Position numbers and translations under genes: made by a program | Notes under the pieces: model-generated | Seen by the model: the letters and a program-made list of their open reading frames with translations, nothing else | What the model was told of the DNA's origin: nothing | Databases searched by the model: none | Shown: one piece after another, positions 38,701 through 57,500 of the stretch | Layout: the number at the start of each line of letters is the position of its first letter | Position numbering within the stretch: position 1 is the stretch's first letter | Source: Tigriopus japonicus | Lineage: Eukaryota; Arthropoda; Copepoda; Harpacticoida; Harpacticidae | DNA length: 64,000 nucleotides | Assembly: GCA_010645155.1 (NCBI GenBank) | Contig: JAAGOF010000243.1 | Span: 541,968-605,967, forward strand | Direction of reading: 5' to 3'

Positions 38701-39419
38701 AATAAGAAAAGATGAACTGTCGAACTTTAGCCCAGGGCTTTCGACAATGTTGCAATGTTACGTTTTTTGTCGTTTGATAGGCTCTAAAATTATTAATAAT
38801 ATGTTTTTTTATCGTTAATCTAAAAGAGCGTCACTCCTTTGGTGTTTTTTTCCTCCGATGAACAGGAGTTGAACGATTGAAAATAGTTAACACACCCCTC
38901 AAATTAGAATTGCTAACAAAACCTAAAAAAATAAGCGACTAAATTTGAGACTAAAAAAAAAGTGTTTCAAAAACAACTCCTCAAATTTTCCTTCCATATT
39001 TGCAATGTTTTCTCAATGAGGCAAGTCCTTGATTTAAGAAAGCGTTCCAAGATAAGCAACTGAACATCTGATCTACAACTGTAGATCCTTCAAGATACAC
39101 GAGCTGTCGGCATGATCAATCATGAATTAATATTATTTTTTAATTTGGAGCTGAAATCTTTTAACTAATACAACTTGTCTGTAGTTTTGATAAAATGATT
39201 CTGCCTGCTTCCGTAAATCGACATCTTTCGGGGCTGCGACGAAAATATCGTCATAATTGCACAGATTTTTCTTGACCAATGATTGGATGGAGGTTTGTGG
39301 ACTGATCATTTTTAATTTACATTGAACTTGTTCATCACACACGAGACAAATTCAAATAAAAAATACTCGTCGGGGTATTTCGCAATGAACATGGTATTCG
39401 TTCGCATTATCAAAAAAGT
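35756..39419. other. Intergenic; promoter side of the LAPTM4-like gene and 3' side of VCP
   Basis: No gene recognised. A short CTCA/GACT microsatellite lies at 36231-36262. A purine-rich segment around 36900-37020 gives spurious Arg/Glu-rich frames. The VCP 3' UTR presumably lies just below 39420. Confidence 0.4.
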
Positions 39420-45485
<6,066 letters not shown>

Positions 45486-45716
45486 TTTCCGATGCTTTTG
45501 TAATCCAAGTCTGACAGAGGCCACTACAAAGAAAACGGGTCGGATGAAGTTCTGAACTGAACAAGCGACGACAAGCTGCAGAAGAAACCGAGAGAGTCTC
45601 GAACGATCCAAAAGCGGCGACGATTCTTCGCTTACGACAATCAGGGTGATGAAAGACCGGTCTTCTCAAAGGCTCGATACAGATGAAAATATTCGAATGC
45701 CAGAATATAACCAGAG

Positions 45717-45724
45717 TTTATATA
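45717..45724 (-). promoter_or_regulatory. TATA box, probable VCP core promoter
   Basis: TATATAAA on the minus strand, about 230 nt upstream of the inferred VCP start codon. This would put transcription start near 45690 with a 5' UTR of about 200 nt, GC-richer than its surroundings. Confidence 0.6.
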
Positions 45725-48535
45725 CCCTGTGACAACTTGAGTTGTGACAGAAATTTTTCGCTACCATACGCCATTGACTTCAATTGCAAACTCGAAAGTA
45801 CATAAGTTAGGACAAGAAATCCTGTGGCAAAAGTTATGAAAGAGTTTTGCGACGGGGTTTACAAGCCTACAATCTACTAAAATTAAAAGTTCATCCAACC
45901 ATAACTTTTAAAATGGATGCAATCTGGCAAAAACACAACATGAACGCAGAAGTGGAGAGTAATGGCAAATTCAATAGAAATTATAAGAAGTACATTTTTT
46001 GAGCCAAAAAGTGGACGTATTTTTCAATGACGAACATTACCCGTGACGTCACTTCAGAGCATTCAGGATCAGAATTTCTTATTGCGTTGGAAGTATTAAG
46101 TTACATGATATTCTTTCAATCGTATTGTTATTTGTGTCAAAGAAAATTTGATCTACGTGTGTTGCACACTATTATAAATGTTATTTAAGCATTGAATCCC
46201 TATTTTTATGTTTGCCGCTCTGAACATTTTCATTTCTGCTGCCCTGAATTTTATGCCTTCTCTCAGCACGAGGAGAGGAAGACGGTCGGACGGTCGTTCT
46301 CCTTGATCAGAAAAATCAGGAACGCTGCCAACAGCGACAAGACGGTCTATTTAAAGGAAAACATAGTTTTTTGTCGGTCTATTTCCATGAATATTTTATG
46401 GAGCAATCTGGTTACACAATGACTTGGCGACTTAAAAACATGTCATTTTGCAACATGAAATAGAATTATGAACAAACCATACTCATGAATGCACCAAGTG
46501 TATCTGTTGACCTTTTCTTCAATTCTTCGACAGCATACCTGATACGTCGAGTCTTGACTCAGGACTGATGAAGTGTTTCTCACTCGACCACATCAAACTT
46601 AAAATTTTTTGAAGTATAGTCATGAAGTTAGAAAATTCAGCAGGCTTTCAAGATGTATCAGCAAGACGAAATATCAAGCATAATATTTGATAGAAACTGG
46701 AATCGTTAGGCTTTTGTGAAAGTAAGAAACCGAACTTTGGCCAAATTTTGATTAAAGCTAATTTGGCCTTGATGGCAAAACTGATCGGAGGGCTCCGGTA
46801 ATGACCCTTATTGAAAATCACCGAGTGTTGTCAAAAATGTTGCAGCTACTAATCACCGTGGTTATCAACTTAGAACTTGACGAGTGATTCATTTTGGCCA
46901 TCTATTTGATAGACTAAAAAATTCAAGTCCGCTTTTTTCATGAGATTAAGCCTTTCACAAACAATGGTTGGTGGACAATTCAGTTTTAAAAAAGGTCATG
47001 TTCTGTTTCAAAAGCCTCGTGTTTTACAAAAATGAGAATAATCTAAAATGTTTGATGTCACAGCAATCACTTTTAAAACAAAGCCAGTGTGAAAGTTTTT
47101 GGTTGAGCGAAGCTCTCTTTTTGGTTGAAACCTTCAGTCATTTTTAATTACTGATTAGTCCTTCGCTATCAACAAATGCTTAACATTTTTTTTCATTTTA
47201 TTTTGTTGTTTTTTATTTTACACTTACTGATGCACTTATTACTGTTAATGGCCAAAAATCATTCTTGATGATGAAATTGCGCTTAATTACAAATTTTGAT
47301 GACGGGATGATTACTGTATTTAATTACATTTTTCGATGGAGTAAATAGCATTGTCAAAAATAATATTTTTCATTCAATAATCTTTCAAACTTTTTGCATC
47401 CACAACCGTTCAAGTTAAATCACAAATTTAATTTGAATATTAATAAATATTTTTATTTCTTTTATATTAATTAATATATAATAAAATATATTAATAAAAA
47501 TTTTGATTGCGTTCGTCCATTTTTGGTTTTTCCACTTTAGAATTGAAAACAACTTTGACCAAAATCATTGTGGTCTGTTCAGCTCAAACAGAGATTATTT
47601 TTTTTAACTAGCAAATAATTTCATATTTAAAAATCAATCTAATTGATCTAATTGATTTTTTATTACATTAAGCAATGATTATATTAGTTGTCTAAGCAGG
47701 GTGGGCTCAAGAGAGCCAGAGCTTCTTGATCTAGGCTACTACTATATGCACAAACACTCGTGCATAAATTCGTTATCAGGCTAAACCTTCTAATCTGCAG
47801 TATTTTTTCCTCTTTGTAGGTTAAATGGTGTTGTGCCAACTCCAGAATTTGGGATTGCAATTTTCGAACTTTCTTTAAAGTTTACATCTTAGCCTTCATT
47901 GACAGTTTCCTCTATTTAAGAGTTCACAATAAAGAAACTTCTAAAAATGTATGAAATCAAACTCATCAACAACATGTTGGTGTGGACTAACAAAATCTTC
48001 TTGGCAGATTAAAAAAACTTTTGACAATGTTATTTAGGTACATATTTTCCTAATGGTGTTTTTGGCATCTTTATCTTACTTGTTTGATTACAGAACGTAT
48101 TACTTTTTAATCAATGTTCATAAGTGCATATGTTAATTTCTTGACAAAAAATGAATCACAAAACCAATGCTGGTCACCCTTGACAGATTTTGGCCGGCGT
48201 TCGTTCTCGCTCACCCTCGAATCGCCGACTTGAAAGATCGATCTAAGAATGGCTGGCTGACAGTTTCAGTAACGCCAAAATGGATAACTCTGTCTCTTTG
48301 AAATTCAATGAGTCACAACTAATCTGGCTCAAAACTGAAAAAAAACATCTCAAAGCTAACAAAAAGTCTATTAATTGTCATACATTTAACTGTTTGTCAA
48401 AATTTCTTTCCATTGTCACTCGCATTTCTGTTCAATATTTTCAAAAAGTTGACCCCCCTTCATGCCTTTGGGGTTGTAATGGCGACACTATGATGACGAG
48501 TGGACTGCCCCCGAGCAGCTGTGCCAAGTTTTTCG
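45725..48535. other. Intergenic, no gene seen
   Basis: Very AT-rich in places (47400-47510, 47620-47680 with ATTAAT and AATTGAT palindromes). No supported coding, RNA or transposon feature. Confidence 0.4.
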
Positions 48536-48543
48536 GTTTAAAT

Positions 48544-49263
48544 TAGTGATGTGACTTGGGCAAGTAATGAGTCATCACAAACACCCAAGAACAAGTTGTT
48601 GACAAGCATTACTTGGGCAATACACCCAATACACTTGGCAAGCTCAAGGAACATTGGAAGATGCAGTTGCCGGCAGTTGCTCTTAGAAGAGTTAAGATGC
48701 TTGCAGTGTGACTTAGAAGAAAAGAATGCCAAGTTGCATTTTCAATGATCTTTTGACCTTGATAATTCAGCAATAAACAGTGGAAGTGAAACAAAAAATA
48801 TTTTGATTTGGATAGCATTTGCAAAACCATGTTTTTTCTTTAGTTTCCGTTCTAAGCCACACATGAATACACTTTTCAGGTCAATCAAGAATGACATTTA
48901 ACAGTCACACTTGGAAACAAGCTCGGTCACTCAGAGTTGCTAGAAAAAAATATAAGATGCCAAATCTTTTTTTTTTTTTTGAAATATTCTCAAAAGCTTT
49001 TGCATTTCTCGATGCAAAAGCTTTGAATTGTGTATTTTCATCTAAAAATCCATCCTAACAAGGGCCTGGGCCCTATTTAGCTGAAACTTTCTGGTTAATT
49101 GAAATTCTGATGCCGAAGGTTTAGTCTTCATTCCTAGCAAATTTGGCAAACCTGTAAGGTGGGAAAAATACTTGTACAGGCACCCAAGTAGACCCAAGTT
49201 TCGGCAAGTCCAAGGTACTGTACCGGACCGCTTGCCCAAGCTCTTGTTTGCCTCCCATCACTA
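48544..49263. mobile_element. Non-autonomous hAT-like element, 720 bp
   Basis: Left end TAGTGATGTGACTTGGGCAA; right end, reverse-complemented, TAGTGATGGGAGGCAAACAA. A perfect 8-bp target duplication GTTTAAAT flanks it (48536-48543 and 49264-49271). ACTTGGGCAA-type motifs recur near both ends in both orientations, as subterminal transposase sites do. No transposase ORF. Confidence 0.93.
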
Positions 49264-49271
49264 GTTTAAAT

Positions 49272-50154
49272 GCCCTACCAAGCCCAGCTGTGTGTGCATG
49301 TTTGATCAGGGTGACCAAAATTCTAATCAAAAACCCACCTTAATGAGGTCAATGACACCATGTTTTGATGAGGTATTTTTTGATACGATTTGGGAACAAT
49401 GAGAGCAATGGTTTATTAATATTAATTACAGTTAAAAACAGGAATCACATTGTTTATGCCTCCTAGATCTCATTTACGGCGTTCAAAATCGAATCCACAA
49501 AAATGAGCAAAAAGACTCTCTTGCGTTGATGTGTGAAAGTCGAAAAAAATCAACCAAAAAAAATCTGTGTAAGCAACATGAAATGGGTTTTTATTTGCTT
49601 ACATTTCCGCTCACTAAATGTAAAAGAAGTAAATGTCAGAAAGTTTGTTGCCTTCCTGAACCGTTCTCATGATCACCCTGAATGTCTCTCTTTTCCACAA
49701 CGTCATTTTCAGTGTTACCAATTTTCTAATCATTTTGCACTTAATGCTTATTACCTCCTTTACGAGATTCTTGCTTTTTAATTAAAATTGGTTTCAGGAG
49801 TAACATACATACGAACATGGGTGACGCTTTTAATACGTTTTTCGTCCCTTTTGTCAGGAAATAAAAACTGAGAAATGACTAAAAAAACTAAGACATATAT
49901 AAATTCAATGAGAATTGTACCATGACAAAATTACATTGAATCATTGAAAAGACGCATCACTTATTGTACTTTGAACCCATTATAACCTTATCCCGTCTCT
50001 TTGTAGCTCTTTTGAGCTAAAATTCCCTGGAATGACTGTTGTGTGTGTGTTCGATCTAAACAGAAACAAAGGGCTTCTTTTGTCGTTCCACTCTTCCTCA
50101 TCTTGTTTCGCAAATTAAATTTGTTGGTTGGTTGTCGCTCTCGAATCCACAAAA
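49272..50154. other. Upstream flank of LEPROT
   Basis: AT-rich, with a TCTTTTGTCGTTCC-type pyrimidine-rich stretch just before the start codon, probably 5' UTR. No other feature. Confidence 0.4.
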
Positions 50155-52583
50155 ATGGCCGCGGGACTCAAGGGTAAGGGGAACAATCAGCACCCATCTA
50201 CCAATCTGATAGACTTGGATTTTGCCTCCTTAGGGTATATATGCGTTGACAATCTCAAACACAATAACCATTGTAAAACTGACCATGTAAACCACCCACT
50301 CTGCCAATTTGAACGTAAAAAAGGCCAAGTTAAATTTTTTAAGGGCTTCCTTAGAAGTATTTCACTCAAAAGTTTTCAGAACGGTCGATTTCTAGCTTCA
50401 AAATTAGCATTAAAGTTAATATTTTATTTTTTTTGGGTTTTTTTTTTGGGGGGGGGGCGGATTTTTTTAATACCGCTACAAGGAATGGAATTCCCTGTAA
50501 AGAGAGTTAATGATTAATATTGGTTATAAAATTAGCGTTTATATGAAATTTGATCTACCAATGACTTGCTGTTGGCAGATCTATACAACCCTTGAATAGT
50601 GGGTTGGTCAGGAATAGTATTCAAAAATTTGTCCAATCCTGCCTTAAATGCCGTTAGAGGATCAGCTCCTACATATTCACGACGAAGGCAAATAGGCAAC
50701 AAATTGAACAATGAAGGAGCCCGATAAAGAAGAGAGGAGGACTTCATTGTTCGAATTAGCCTTGATTCCTTAGGATTTGGAGGTGCTCTCAGAACGCACG
50801 TAAAACCTCTACGATCGCTACAACTGATCTCAAAGCTTGGGTTAGGACAGAGCCCATGAATGCTCTTGAAAACATACAGTATCAGATTCCTTTCATACCT
50901 TCTCTGAGTACTGTACAACCCTAACTTCTGGAGTCTCTCCCAATACGAGAGCTCTCTCATTCTTGTGATGTTCCCAGTAAAACATCTTTGGACCTGCTCG
51001 ACCTTTTGCAAACCTGCTGAACTCATTGGAGCCCAAATGGGTGAGGCATATTCAAGATGCGGCTGGACAATCGACTTGTACAGAGTTAGCATCGTAATAC
51101 TATCTCTGGACTAGAAAGTGCAATAGATCCAGCCACATGTTTGAAATGCCTTCCCCACTTTCAACTGGATATGCTCATCAAACTTTAAAAGATAAATTGA
51201 ATATTATGATGGCGCTTTGTTTCAAAAAGGTCGAAATAGTGGAAATTGGTTTAGGAGAGACCTAAAAGCAGCCCTTTTCACGTTTAATGTGAAATAAATT
51301 CACTCATTTGAGACGGAGGCAAGAAACCTTGTAAATGTAGAGGACTTCCTTGGGATTCTTTCCCTCTTTGTGAGGTTAGATTCCATAATTTTCCCTTAAA
51401 TATGATGTCAACTATTCAGTAAGTTCATCATGAAGTGAAAAGTGTAGGCCAATTTTTTTCTATTGTATATTTTTTGTCTCTTTATTAAGTGAACGAAACA
51501 CTCCCGCAAATAATTGATTCTTATGACATTGAACGATGCCTTGTACCGAAAAGTCCTCATGGACCATTTTCTATTCCAGCTTTGGTGGGCTTGGCCTTTT
51601 TGGGCTCAATTGGATTACTGTTTTTATTTTTGGCCTGTGCTCTCCCGTCCTACAAGTAAGTATCAATTCAAACCTGTGTTCGAAATAAATTTAGTTTCTT
51701 ATGGCCAAAAATATGTTTTAAAAGCTTAAATATTTGCGTTGCTGATCTGTATCACATTCACTAAAACACTCTTTACCCATTTTTGTGATATCTAAAGCCC
51801 AAAATAATATGATTTGTTGTTGTTGTGGAGCGGAAATTCCAGACGTTTCAAGGAGTAGGATCAGCTGACACTACGGCGTGGAACGTTTAAAATTTTTAAT
51901 CCACAACAAAAACATTTTAAAAAATCCGGGCCCTTGTGATAACTAGGGTTAGGAAAAAATGGTATTTTTTGGAGTCTAGCTTAGTTTGCAGACGTTTCAA
52001 GGTGCAGAGTCAGTTTATTGCTGACGCGAGCGAAGAAAGAGAACACGCTCTAGATTTTCTGCTCTACGGAAAGCAACCTTTTCTCTTAGCTCTAGGTATT
52101 ACAATTGACTACAATCAAGCTTAAAGTTTTTCAATCATAAATGAAACCTCATGAATCTCGTCCCCCTTTTTTAGTAACTGGTGGCCCATGTTCACCATCA
52201 TTTTCTACGTTCTGTCACCATTGCCGAGTTTGATCACCCGTCGCTTCACCGACGATCTCTCGTCCACGTCGGCCTTGAAAGAGTTTTGCTACTTTCTCAC
52301 CACGGGCATCGTTTTGTCAGCATTTGCTCTGCCCATCGTTTTGGCTCGAGCTCCCACGGGAGCTACCGGGGAAGAGACAGTGGTAAGACTATATTTCAAA
52401 TATTCCCAAAAGTTTATCTGTTATTGACGTGGCTTTCTTTGCATTTTCTTTTAGATTGCCACGGGAGCTTGTTTTCTGGTTTTGGTGGGCAATCTGGTCA
52501 TGTTCTTGACCATCTACGGCCTATTTATGATCTTTGATAACGAGGATGGGTTTGAATACTCGAATTGGGGCACTGGATTCTAA
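50155..52583 (+). CDS. LEPROT: LEPROT/LEPROTL1 family four-TM endosomal protein, four exons, 143 aa
   Basis: Vps55/OB-RGRP family; controls endosome-to-vacuole sorting and surface levels of receptors. Exons 50155-50173, 51580-51655, 52175-52382 and 52455-52583, all GT-AG and in phase. The protein reads [71 protein letters not shown] and [15 protein letters not shown], all close to LEPROTL1 positions. It is about 12 residues longer than human LEPROTL1, partly from a TGATGEET stretch before TM4. Intron 1 (1.4 kb) contains an antisense LINE copy. The gene converges with PXK. Confidence 0.95.
50455..51186 (-). mobile_element. 5'-truncated jockey-type LINE copy in LEPROT intron 1
   Basis: The minus-strand ORF 51092-50532 gives [15 protein letters not shown] through [16 protein letters not shown], nearly identical to the C-terminus of the element at 13809-15690 but without its frameshift. 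After the stop comes a 3' tail TTTACAGGGAATTCC...TTGTAGCGGTA and an A-rich end (reverse complement of about 50416-50470). The 5' break is at about 51186. It lies antisense to LEPROT, so it does not add exons. Confidence 0.9.
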
Positions 52584-52972
52584 GCATCCCTGGTTTCATG
52601 GCCATACCCTACTCCCTTCTTTACTTTATCCTTGTCAGAGATTTGTGGTAGTCGAACCAAACAATATCCCACTTCAGATGAAGTCAAAGATGAAGAATTT
52701 GCTTGATCTGCTTCTTTTGTTCTCCCGTTTCCATTCAGTTTCTTCCAGTTTTATGTTATAATATAGTGCGTAGTTGATTCATTCAATAAGGCAATGTAAG
52801 AGAGATTACTACATACAATAACTCAAGCCCAATTGTTCTGTCTTGCTGTGATAGTAATCATCAGAAAAGTTTGTATTTGTAACGGGATCACTCGGTCCAA
52901 TCCCCTCATCAGTAAAAAAAGAACTTGATGTATCACATAATTATTCAGAATAAACTCGATCTGATCAACTAA

Positions 52973-55900
52973 TCAAAATTTTGGCACACTTCGATCATTG
53001 GTTTCAGCCTTTCTCAACGAGCCTTTTTGAAACGATGCGATCGAACCCAAAAGAGCCGACCGATTCGAGTTTTGGGCCTTTGGAGGAGAAACCTTCATTT
53101 CTTTGGAATCGATTTGAGGTGGCTTTGAAATTGGAGGTGGAGGAGGCGGTGCCCCCATAGGCGTGGATTTAACGTCATTTCTTTTCGTTGGTTGTGGCGG
53201 TGGAGGAGGTGAAGGTTTCATTTGGTTAACTTGTTGGGTAACCCGAGTTTCATTCTGGGAACTGGAAGTCTCTCTTAACAGTTGTCTCTTGCGTTTTTCA
53301 GTGTCAGAGTTGAGAACAGATTTGCGTCTCTGATCCCGTTGATAGGCTTTAAACTGAAGCATAGAAAAGGTTTTGGGTGAATTGAATGTCGAGAATTTAC
53401 AAGGTTAGGCAGGTATACCAATTTGTGGTCAACAATGAGACGTTCTTCGACAGCTTGCTTCACTTTGGCAATTACTTCTTTGGTAGATTGGGAAAACTTG
53501 AGTGATGGTGTCGCAAAAGTTTTAGTACGAAACTCGTTGAACCAAGGATGATGAAGAAGAGAGTCAAATGACGGATAATCAGATGCTTTGGTAGATTCCA
53601 AAGACAAAATAGACCAGAGGAGAGAGTCTATGAATGCATATTGAAGATCAGAATTAGGTAAACAAACGTTTACAGTAGAATACTTACTCATTTCTTCAGA
53701 GTATTTCGAGAGCATCTCGCTCATTGTGGTTTGATTCAAAGGAAAACCTGTTGCAAGTTCGTAAAGAACTTGCCCAAAGCAGTAGACATCAAAATTGGCC
53801 AATGACTTAGAAGGTTGCTTCAGCTGAACGGCCCAAGGGCGATAAAATCCGGGTAATCCCAAGAAGAAGTTCTCAAAACTGGCAATCTTTACACTTCCAT
53901 TACCAAAATGAACATTCGTTGTCGTCAGATTGCCTGCAAGGTTTCAAATCCCGTAAAGTAATCATGAGTAGGTTTCTTAGGGCTCCCAAAAATGTTCCGA
54001 CCAAGACGAATGTAAGTCTCAAAACCTATCCCTAAAGTATCGGTTATTAAAAATAAAAGGATCTATTTACCATGCCCAAGACCTCTATCGCGAAGAAACA
54101 TCAAACCATGTAGCATTTGCCAACTCATTAAGCACAAATCTGGCTCTGGAAAAGTGCGAACCTTCTGCGTTTTAGCATACTTCCGGATAAAGGACATCTT
54201 GGGTCGGGAACCATGCATGATGTCCCGGAGGGATCCCAAAGGGCTCATATATCGAACGAAAACACCTCCAGCATTGGACAAGGCACAAGCATGGACAGTG
54301 CTTAAGTAGGGATGCTGAAAATTTCTCAACAGAGGTTTCATGCCAAAAAAATAGTTTCTTTTGGAATGGATGAGTAATCGTCAAACTCGTCTGACTACAC
54401 ACTCATTTATTACCTCCATCTGTGATAAGGATCTTGAAATGCTCTGCATGGTTTTTTCAGAAAGTTGGTTTGCCAAACGAAGTTGACTCCAAACCAAGAA
54501 CCTTTCATCTTTGGACCCCGGAGTCGCTTTTACCTGTTAAAAACGATGCAAATTAGTTTGTAATATATTATAACGAAATTATCATATCCTTGAACCTGAA
54601 AGAAAATTTTTCGAGTTCGCCATCCCATGTTGTGAAGGATTTTCTCAATTTGAATTGATTCATTGGCGCGGCAGAAGTTGGATACAGAATGCAAAGCCAG
54701 GTCTAAAATGGTCAAACAGCAACTATGGCGAAAATTTCTTTCATATTCACAATTGATTACAGGCACCTTGGAAGTTATCTCGCCAAGAAACATCATCTAA
54801 AAAGCGTTTCAACGCCACAGAAGTCCTTAAGTAGGGATGAGCAAGAACTTGGTCCAAGAAACCTTGCAATCCTGCTTGCCTCGACGCCAAAAAATCGTCG
54901 TCTAAAAAGTCAATAAAAAGCATGATTCACTCTTATATAATCACATCCAACTTACTCACTTAAATTTCCCGTGATTTTCTTGGCCGGAAATGGAAAATCC
55001 AAGCCAGAAGCTTCTTGGATGACCGCCTTCAAGTTTCTGAAATCTGAGTAACGTCTCCGCACGGTCCAAGAATTTAACTCTAGTTTTGCCAACGAAGACA
55101 AGTCAGCAAGCGAGTAATTTGCTGATGAAGGTAAGTGAGATGTCTGGACGATATATTCCTAAAAAATGACAAAGAAATTGTAATTTTCGTGGATTTACAT
55201 GCAAAGGTAAACCCTTTTTATTCGATCTGATTTATCATTTACAGGGTGTGTCAAAAGAAACGGAGCGCTTTTTCGTGTACGGGTCTTGATTTATCTCGTA
55301 AAGCTCCAAACAGTTGAGATGTGATGGATGTGATAAACCAAAAAATGCTCTAAAATACCTTAAAAGACATCAAAAATATGCTCTTGTCCATTTAGAATTT
55401 TCGCAACCCCGACTGTTATTAATGGACAAAAAATTGGCAATATTTTTAATTTGAATTGTAAGTGATCAGTGACTAAATTAATTCAGACGATGAAATCAGC
55501 CAACAAATAATTTAGACTTTTCTTTTAAGCAATATCATGTCCCAAAACATAATGGTTTTAGCCTTTTATTGTAATTTAGTGTCTAAACTTAGGATTTTAA
55601 GCCACTCAATCGCATCTTTGCTTTGAATAAAATCAGCGGAAATTTATCTAAATTCATGGTAATTGCTAATAGCATTTATAGCATTAGCTACTAAGATCAT
55701 GAGCCTACCATGAATACATAGTATGCAATAGACTGATTAATTGGTATTAAAGGCAAAGTGAAAACTTGATCTTGGTTGCCAGAAATTTGAGAATACGGCT
55801 CAAAGGTTGTAACTACAATTCAAACTATGATTTATCCTTCCTTCGAACTACACGTGTATAATAAAATTTGGTCTATCTTGAATTGTTTTTGATTTATGTT

Positions 55901-56193
55901 TTCTTTACAAAGCCGTAGTTTAAATTAAGGGGAAGAAACCACGTCAAGAACACCAATTAAAAAATGAGAACTCAAAAGCTGAAAGAAGGAAAAGTTCACA
56001 ATGTAACTTATGGATCTGTTCCCTTATATTTCCCAGTTTCTCACAAAGTTTTCTACAATACATGATAATAATCAAAACTAAAGAAACTTACGACAAAGCC
56101 GCCTTCTTCGTTGGTGTCATTTGCAATAATTTTGGATTGGAACAATAATGCTTCGTCGGGTCCAAGGCGAATTTTCACACGTTCCAGAGGCAT
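52973..56193 (-). CDS. PXK: PXK: PX-domain pseudokinase with C-terminal WH2, eight exons, about 618 aa
   Basis: Endosomal phosphoinositide-binding scaffold. Exons 56193-56092, 55158-54960, 54901-54767, 54702-54596, 54533-54403, 54357-54071, 53933-53419 and 53353-52973; phases fit throughout, though the 45-nt intron between exons 5 and 6 is the least certain. PX domain: EYIVQTSH, then RRRYSDF (the phosphoinositide Arg-Tyr motif), PAKKITGN and ASRQAGLQGFLD. Kinase-like domain: HGN in place of HRD (about 320), SFE in place of DFG (339-341), so catalysis is unlikely. Proline-rich runs precede a WH2-like end NRSALLGSIASFQKGSLRKA, matching the human PXK tail. The start ATG (56193) gives an N-terminus aligning with human PXK. 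Confidence 0.93.
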
Positions 56194-57500
56194 ATTTCTA
56201 ATCTCTTCCAAATGCTTTCTATTGACATTAACTCCCCTCAGAGCAAGAGTAGATAAAGTAAACTGATTAACAATTGAAATTCGAAGGTGACAGAACAGAT
56301 CAAATGCACTTACACAAATGCTGTTTGAAGCTAAGTTATCTCCCACTTCAAAGGTGGCTTTTCCGTCAAAATGAGAAAAATAGAAAGGAGAGGAAGGACA
56401 ATTTAAACGTCTGCGACGACCTTCGAGAAAAAAGCCATGAGAAAACGCAATTGTTATTCGTTCATCACTATTGAGGCCACTCAAGATGTGCTTTTGATGT
56501 TAATCCATCGAAGGAAACAATTCTCTAAACGAGAATTACCTGAGTTTTGGGTCAAGTGGAAATTTCTTATTTCCAAAATGATCCCTAAACCAGGGAGACC
56601 TAAAGCTCAGGAGTGGACATAAGCAAAGCTGGGTCACTTTTTCATTCAATTGTTATTTTTCGGGGGAAGACTTAATAGCAAAAGCTAAAATTTTGTTGCT
56701 CTTTTAAACTATCAGGGTACATTTTCTTTTTTCTTTGCAATCAATATTCTAGATTTTTCCCACAGAAGTTACAACTTTCTGGAAATTTGACTAACATAAA
56801 AATTACTTCATCCACTAAAAAGTGGTCTAGCTTCGCCTTAGCTTTTATTGTGTATCAACAATCAGCAATCCATCGCATGGATATCATCCAGTAGAAGACA
56901 CAGCAGTATCCTTGCCTAAACATGATGTTCTAATAGGCCTTAAATTCATTGCATAATAGACTCTAATCTTAATTGTTCTTGTCTCTTGAGCAATGAATTG
57001 ACCAAATGGCAATGATGAGAGCACAAAATCTATCTAGTAATTATTTGGATTAACATTTTTGTGATGAAATGACAAGAAAGTCCAAGATTAAAACACTAAA
57101 GTTGTAGGGAAAAAGAAACAGATTAAAAATTTCAAATATATCAACTGCAGTTTTAACATCTTAAACTTAACCACTCTTCCATTTGTCTATCCAAAAACGT
57201 TATTGTTGCCTCTTAGCCTCACCACTTTTTTTATTACTCCATGTCATTCTTTACCCTGAAGTTGATCAGTTGGAACTAAAAATAAAGAATAAGTATTTCA
57301 TTTCTGCCTTCTTTTCTATTCTTTCCAAGAGAGCGCCACATTCGCTTTTCCTCATGGCTTTATACCTGTGAATCCTAATTCACCTGGACTTCAACCATCA
57401 ACCTATCCATCTATCCATTGGTTCTGAGTGTTCTCCCAATGCACCTGCTACTTTGTTATTGTCGGCTTTAACATGACATTTCACTAAGCAAGGATCTACA
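56194..57500. other. Divergent intergenic region between PXK and WDPCP
   Basis: About 1.3 kb between two start codons facing away from each other; probably holds both promoters. The PXK frame stays open upstream to about 56484 but loses resemblance to the family, so it is taken as 5' UTR. Confidence 0.5.

Noticed and set aside
39133..39342. 69-codon minus-strand frame just downstream of VCP
   Set aside because: Lies in the expected VCP 3' UTR, after a clear stop codon; no family match.
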